Origin: DATCYX01 sp963714425
Lineage (GTDB): Bacteria; Chloroflexota; Anaerolineae; Anaerolineales; UBA4823
NCBI GenBank assembly: GCA_963714425.1
Contig: CAVQOI010000014.1
Coordinates: forward strand, 1-64,000
Direction of reading: 5' to 3'
DNA: 64,000 bases
The notes under the pieces were generated by a model, which did not search any database, was not told the origin of the DNA, and was given only the letters and a program-made list of their open reading frames with translations. Both the position numbers and the translations under genes were made by a program. Shown piece by piece: positions 60,101 to 64,000 of this stretch; within the stretch, counting starts at the first letter, position 1, and every line of letters begins with the position of its first letter.

Positions 60101-61051
60101 TCAGGATTCACTTACGCTGATCGGCTCGCTGGTTTGATCTGAAATTATATAGGGAGGCTGGTCCATCAGGCGGAAATGCATGCGCGCCAGGTATTCCCCT
60201 ATTATCCCTAGTGCAAACAACTGCACCCCTGAAAAAATGGCAATAATTGACGCGAGGAACGGGAACCCCGGAACACTTCCTCCCTGGATCAGGAATCTCC
60301 CGACTACATATACGAGCACAAGCAGACCAAATAATGCAAATGCAAAGCCAAGCAGGCTGGCAATCTGTAAAGGCAGAATGCTGAATCCCGTCATCATATT
60401 CAGCGCGTGGCGCACCAATTTTCGAAACGTGTAATTGGATTCACCTAACCGGCGCGGATCATGCCTGACTTTTACCGCAGTGATACGGGTCGTACCCCAC
60501 GTCAGCAAGACGTCGAGGGAGACGTAAGAATTATTGTAGCTCTGAAATGCCTGGCGCAGCTGTGTCCTGAAAGCCCTGAACGCGCTCACATTGCGAGCAG
60601 TTTGGGCACCCGCTGCGCTGCGCAAAGCCATTTTGGTCACCTGCGAAGCAAGATCACGCCACAAGCCATGTTGCTCTTGTTCGGGTATCCCATAGACCAC
60701 ATCATAGCCTTTCGCGAGTTCGCCGAGCAACTTCTCAAGCTCTTCAGGTGGGTGCTGCTGGTCATCATCCATGGTGGTGGAAACTTCGTAGCGCGCGATA
60801 CGGATGCCGCAGAGCAAAGCGTTGTGCTGGCCGTAATTGCGCATCAGATTCACTCCCCGCGCCCACGGATAGGATTTGACTAATTGGCAGATAACTTCCC
60901 AACTATTGTCCTGGCTGCCGTCATTAATTAAGATAACTTCATACTCGGTTGCGAGTTTTGGTAGCTGTGCGGCAAGTCTCTCCAGGAGGGGCTCCAGGTT
61001 TTGCCCACTGTTATAGACGGGGATGATGACCGAAAGACTTTCAACGAGCAT
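60101..61051 (-). CDS. Family 2 glycosyltransferase with two C-terminal helices (GtrB/DPMS-like)
   Basis: This is a 316-residue enzyme: LSVIIPVYNSGQNLEPLLERL, VILINDGSQDNSWEVI, VNLMRNYGQHNALLCGI, STTMDDDQQHPPEELEKL (DxD-like). The C-terminus has two transmembrane helices (LPLQIASLLGFAFALFGLLVL; FLASIIAIFSGVQLFALGII) ending in GEYLARMHFRLMDQPPYI. This layout is of polyprenyl-phosphate sugar synthases that supply lipid-linked single sugars to GT-C enzymes. The next gene is a GT-C-like protein, which fits. Sugar unknown; Fuc4NAc is a candidate. Confidence 0.88.
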   Translation of the reverse strand: MLVESLSVIIPVYNSGQNLEPLLERLAAQLPKLATEYEVILINDGSQDNSWEVICQLVKSYPWARGVNLMRNYGQHNALLCGIRIARYEVSTTMDDDQQHPPEELEKLLGELAKGYDVVYGIPEQEQHGLWRDLASQVTKMALRSAAGAQTARNVSAFRAFRTQLRQAFQSYNNSYVSLDVLLTWGTTRITAVKVRHDPRRLGESNYTFRKLVRHALNMMTGFSILPLQIASLLGFAFALFGLLVLVYVVGRFLIQGGSVPGFPFLASIIAIFSGVQLFALGIIGEYLARMHFRLMDQPPYIISDQTSEPISVSES

Positions 61052-61068
61052 TGATCGCTAGATCCTTT

Positions 61069-63096
61069 TCATGGGTTGCATTCTAATTTTAGCTGCACAT
61101 CGTCGATAGTTTTACGCCCTGAGCTGAGGTCGCCAGATTCCGAACTGATTCTATCCCAGGTGGTGCATAAAATGCGCTGCATCCGGAAGGTAAGTTGCAT
61201 CGCTTCCATAGTTAACTCTTCTGCCCGCTTCCACATACCGGTCGAAGCATAGCCTTCAATGTAGGGAAGCAACTCGGTGGCATTGATCTCATACAAGCGT
61301 GTATTGAGTGCAAAGGCTGTATCGCCCAGCCGAGAGACCTCGTCCCAATCACCTTGTTGGCGAGCCAGGTCAGCTTTCTCAAAATAATAACACCATCCCC
61401 GCTCTGGCTCTCTACCAAAATACTGACTGGGTGGCATATTCTGAATTCCAGGCTCGGGGAGGATCAATGTAAGGTTCGAGAGGGAGAGTACCTGTGTGAA
61501 ATAAAGAGGTTTCTGGGGAGTTTTCGCATCGGTCTGTGGATCGACAAACTTTACACACCCTGGCGGGTTGTAGAATATTGCAATCGCCTGGGAGGTCGTG
61601 CCCTTATAATCCAAAGCCCGGTAATTCTCCACGATCTCCAACCCTGGGCGAATCCCTTCCAGGCTACCGCCTAATCTCGATTCGATATTAAAAAACAAGT
61701 AGGGTAACTTTTTATCCGCCAGGTCAGGAGCATACGTCCAGTTCAATGGAGCGGTGAGTGAATTATCGCTATAGTATGTAAATGGAAGCTCGGCGGAAAG
61801 GATGATCGTCCCTGGCTGGATGTTCGGCGCTCGCCAGACGAGCTGCCAGAAGAATGATTTCTGAGTGTTCCACTCACGGCGGTAAGCATTCGCCAGCTGC
61901 ATGTGAGTTCCTGCTGCCAGAGCGAGCAGGCATGTCAGGATCAAGGTGTTCAACCGGCGCGTTCTTGCCACGAATTCGAGCAGACCAGTCAGGAGCAGGC
62001 TGGCGCCCAGGTTCATCGCCAGGTTGAACCGGTCCCAAGGGAAGCGAAGCTCGATTGGGAGATTCGTCACCCAAAATGGAATGCCTCCAACCAAGAGCGC
62101 CAACCCTCCAATCAGGATAGCCTGTTGAGACCAGCGTTGGGTTGGAATTAGCAGGTGAGTTGGATCGGCAAATCGTGTAAGGTAAATCCCGCTGAGAAGA
62201 GCGATCGTGATCACAGTGGCTGTATAGATGGCTAACGGCCCCAATCCACCGGTGATCTGACGCGGGATATTAAGAACTTGACCCCAGGCGATGAAACTGG
62301 ATTCGAAGGCGTCGAGCAGGGCTTCCTGGCCAAACTCGAGTGTCGCATCCACCGGGGACTGGCTCATTTTATCGAAGATCTGAACATCTCCACGTGGTGA
62401 TTCGTGGATGATTAACCTCCAGAACAGGAATACTGCCAGGATAATGAGGTACGGCAGCCAGCGCCTGGCAACACGACCGGCCTGGATCCATGCGCGACGG
62501 GGGGTTTCCCGTTCGACCAGCCAGAGGAATACCGGGCGCAGCAATTCCAGACCAAAGAAGTATTCGTTGGTGAATACGCTAAAGGCTGCCAGCAACCAGG
62601 ACACGACGCTCCACAGCCAAAACCGTTGTGGATCTCGGAGAGAAAGCAGCATGCTACCCAGGGATGCAAAGAAAGCAGCCAGGACGATCCAGCTGTGGCT
62701 GTACGTAAGTGCGATATATTGTTGTAAGAAACCTGGATAAGCTGCAAAAAGGAAGGCTGTCCAAGTAACCTGGCGGGTCGCATTTGGCCAGATTAGACGT
62801 AACGCCCACAACAATGCAAGACAGGCAAGCCAGCGCGTGAGCAAGCCAAAAATCTGCCATGCCAGCGTAGATTTGCCCAATATGGCTGTTGTGACCATGA
62901 ACAACCATCCCAATGAAGGGCGGTCGCCCGAGAATGCATCGATGAACCCGCCGGGTCCGAGCACATGCAAGGTATATACAGTCGGCCAATCATCCCAATA
63001 AAAACCCAACCAAGGGATAAGCAAGCCAAAACTGAGAATGCAGTATAAGAGCAGTGCGAAGGGAACTGTCCGCGGTCGGAACTGCCAAGTTCTCAT
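61069..63096 (-). CDS. Large membrane protein, GT-C (PMT/ArnT-like) glycosyltransferase candidate
   Basis: This is a 675-residue protein with about eleven transmembrane helices in the first 400 residues and an extracytoplasmic C-terminal part (about 430-650) with a tetratricopeptide-like ending (ADLARQQGDWDEVSRLGDTAFA). The first loop, WLGFYWDDWPTVYTLH, holds the acidic pair seen at the active site of GT-C enzymes, and the helix pattern fits. It would use the lipid-linked sugar made by the previous gene's product. No full family match is certain; it may be a dolichyl-phosphate-mannose-type mannosyltransferase relative. Confidence 0.65.
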   Translation of the reverse strand: MRTWQFRPRTVPFALLLYCILSFGLLIPWLGFYWDDWPTVYTLHVLGPGGFIDAFSGDRPSLGWLFMVTTAILGKSTLAWQIFGLLTRWLACLALLWALRLIWPNATRQVTWTAFLFAAYPGFLQQYIALTYSHSWIVLAAFFASLGSMLLSLRDPQRFWLWSVVSWLLAAFSVFTNEYFFGLELLRPVFLWLVERETPRRAWIQAGRVARRWLPYLIILAVFLFWRLIIHESPRGDVQIFDKMSQSPVDATLEFGQEALLDAFESSFIAWGQVLNIPRQITGGLGPLAIYTATVITIALLSGIYLTRFADPTHLLIPTQRWSQQAILIGGLALLVGGIPFWVTNLPIELRFPWDRFNLAMNLGASLLLTGLLEFVARTRRLNTLILTCLLALAAGTHMQLANAYRREWNTQKSFFWQLVWRAPNIQPGTIILSAELPFTYYSDNSLTAPLNWTYAPDLADKKLPYLFFNIESRLGGSLEGIRPGLEIVENYRALDYKGTTSQAIAIFYNPPGCVKFVDPQTDAKTPQKPLYFTQVLSLSNLTLILPEPGIQNMPPSQYFGREPERGWCYYFEKADLARQQGDWDEVSRLGDTAFALNTRLYEINATELLPYIEGYASTGMWKRAEELTMEAMQLTFRMQRILCTTWDRISSESGDLSSGRKTIDDVQLKLECNP

Positions 63097-63167
63097 ATCG
63101 GAGGGAGGAGCGTCTCTAAAGGAAATTTATGTGCTCCCATCAATGAAACCACCCCAAAGGCAGCGAG

Positions 63168-64000
63168 CTAGCTGCTCAAATTTTCCGCCACCCAACCCGC
63201 TGTTCTGGCAAGGGATTCATCCAACTGGGTAGCATCTTTTCCACCAGCCTGGGCAAGCGTAGGGCGACCCCCGCCACCGCCTCCCAAGGGTCCAGCGATG
63301 AATTTTACCAACTCAGCAGCGCTCAACCCACGCTCTACAAGATCCTGAGATACTGAAGCCACTACAGCTGGGCGACCTTCAACGACGGCAGCTAAGACAG
63401 CTACCCCGCTTGGATAGCGATTTTTGAATTGATCAGCCATCTGCCGAAGTGTGTCGTTGTCTGCGTTGGGCAATGTGGCTGTGAGTACCGGGATATCGGC
63501 GATGTGTGGGACATTCTCCAATAGTTTTGTAAAAGCCATGATCGCCAGCTCGCTCCGTAGACCAGCAATCTGCTTGCGGGTGCCTTCCAGGTCGTCAATC
63601 AGTGCCTGTACTTTAGTTGGCACATCCTCGCTCGAGGTTACAAGCAGACCTGCGCTGTGTTTCAAGGCTCGAAAGCGGCGCTGGATCAGCTCATAAGCGC
63701 CACGACCAGTAACCGCCTCGATGCGCCGGATGCCCGCTGCCGCACTCCCTTCGCTTGTAATTAGAAATATCCCAATATCCCCTGTATCTTCAACATGCGT
63801 GCCACCACATAGCTCATTAGAGAAGATCTCTGGTTCTCCGATGGTGATATTGCGGACCGTCTGGCTGTACTTCTCACCGAAAAGAGCTGTTGCACCTTCA
63901 GCGATGGCTTGTTCCAACGGCTTGAAGTGGATATCCAGATGATAATTCCCCAAGATATTTCGGTTGACGCCTGCCTCAATGCGCTCCAATTGCTCGGGAG
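63168..64000 (-). CDS. alaS: Alanine-tRNA ligase, 3' part (runs off the window)
   Basis: About 277 C-terminal residues of AlaRS. They include the editing-domain Cys/His site EIFSNELCGGTHVEDTGDIG, FLITSEGSAAAGIRRIEAVTG, then a coiled coil (VQALIDDLEGTRKQIAGLRSEL) and the DHHA1/C-Ala domain FIAGPLGGGGGGRPTLAQAGGK. The gene continues beyond 64000 to the right (minus strand), where the catalytic domain must lie. The end at 63168 is 71 bases from the GT-C-like gene start, with no shared function. Confidence 0.95.
   Translation of the reverse strand, partial: PEQLERIEAGVNRNILGNYHLDIHFKPLEQAIAEGATALFGEKYSQTVRNITIGEPEIFSNELCGGTHVEDTGDIGIFLITSEGSAAAGIRRIEAVTGRGAYELIQRRFRALKHSAGLLVTSSEDVPTKVQALIDDLEGTRKQIAGLRSELAIMAFTKLLENVPHIADIPVLTATLPNADNDTLRQMADQFKNRYPSGVAVLAAVVEGRPAVVASVSQDLVERGLSAAELVKFIAGPLGGGGGGRPTLAQAGGKDATQLDESLARTAGWVAENLSS

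Noticed and set aside
1..64000. CRISPR arrays, rRNA genes, intact tRNA genes, tmRNA, SRP RNA or RNase P RNA
   Set aside because: No regularly spaced repeats and no conserved core of these RNAs was seen on either strand by eye; a covariance-model scan would be decisive.

Overview
The window looks like a chromosomal segment of an uncultured or little-studied Chloroflexota bacterium, probably class Anaerolineae. This is inferred from the gene mix: a large MalT/LAL-type LuxR regulator, an F420-type (Ddn-like) oxidoreductase, many beta-propeller lipoproteins, an AroK-AroB fusion and an SHMT-GcvT fusion. No rRNA, intact tRNA or CRISPR array was seen, and no marker gene fixes the taxonomy.

Region by region: (1) 1-8.5 kb is a worn, accessory stretch. 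It holds several tRNA 3'-end fragments, a truncated tyrosine recombinase, a LAL regulator, a CAAX-type membrane protease, an Lnt-like amidase, and three broken genes (an MFS N-terminal stub, a duplicated 13-codon start of the Lnt-like gene, and a GNAT gene with an in-frame stop). (2) 8.9-19.2 kb carries single small genes separated by unusually long intergenic spaces: Ddn-like, DoxX-like, acyltransferase-3, propeller lipoproteins, a DUF4178-type operon and membrane proteins. Two diverged copies of a dispersed repeat, one attC-like inverted repeat and a candidate minus-strand small transcript lie in the gaps. (3) 19.3-26.2 kb has a YbaK-type deacylase, a KAS III-like enzyme, a 1050-residue SHMT/GcvT fusion with a leader terminator, and a PLP aminotransferase. 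(4) 26.25-27.85 kb is an intact-looking IS1202/ISNCY-type insertion sequence with a 15-bp target duplication. (5) 27.87-37.06 kb is a nine-gene operon holding the whole shikimate pathway plus the tyrosine branch. It is preceded by a consensus promoter and what reads as a complete ribosome-mediated attenuator with a Tyr/Phe-rich leader peptide. (6) 37.07-40.7 kb (minus) is the rpmH-rnpA-yidD-yidC-jag cluster with an extra propeller lipoprotein inside. (7) 40.8-45.5 kb (minus) has two TrkA-type subunits next to a KimA-like permease, then HD and SanA/YdcF proteins. (8) 45.8-49.7 kb (plus) is folC-lon. (9) 49.7-64 kb (minus) has a PQQ-type sugar dehydrogenase, a frameshifted TIM-barrel gene, mltG-ruvX-baseplate-J-like, a surface glycan block (alkaline-phosphatase-fold protein, methyltransferase, RffA, RffC, GT2, GT-C-like), and the 3' part of alaS running off the window.

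The strongest candidate for something undescribed is the aromatic operon leader. Tyr and Phe codons, a 1:2 hairpin, a 2:3 antiterminator and a 3:4 terminator can all be read directly from the sequence, and the insertion sequence sits immediately upstream of the -35 box. The second is the three-module SHMT / GcvT-like / GcvT polypeptide, whose middle module aligns with the N-terminal part of its own GcvT domain. The third is the 4.9-6.0 kb mosaic, where two successive genes start just after the truncated beginnings of other genes.
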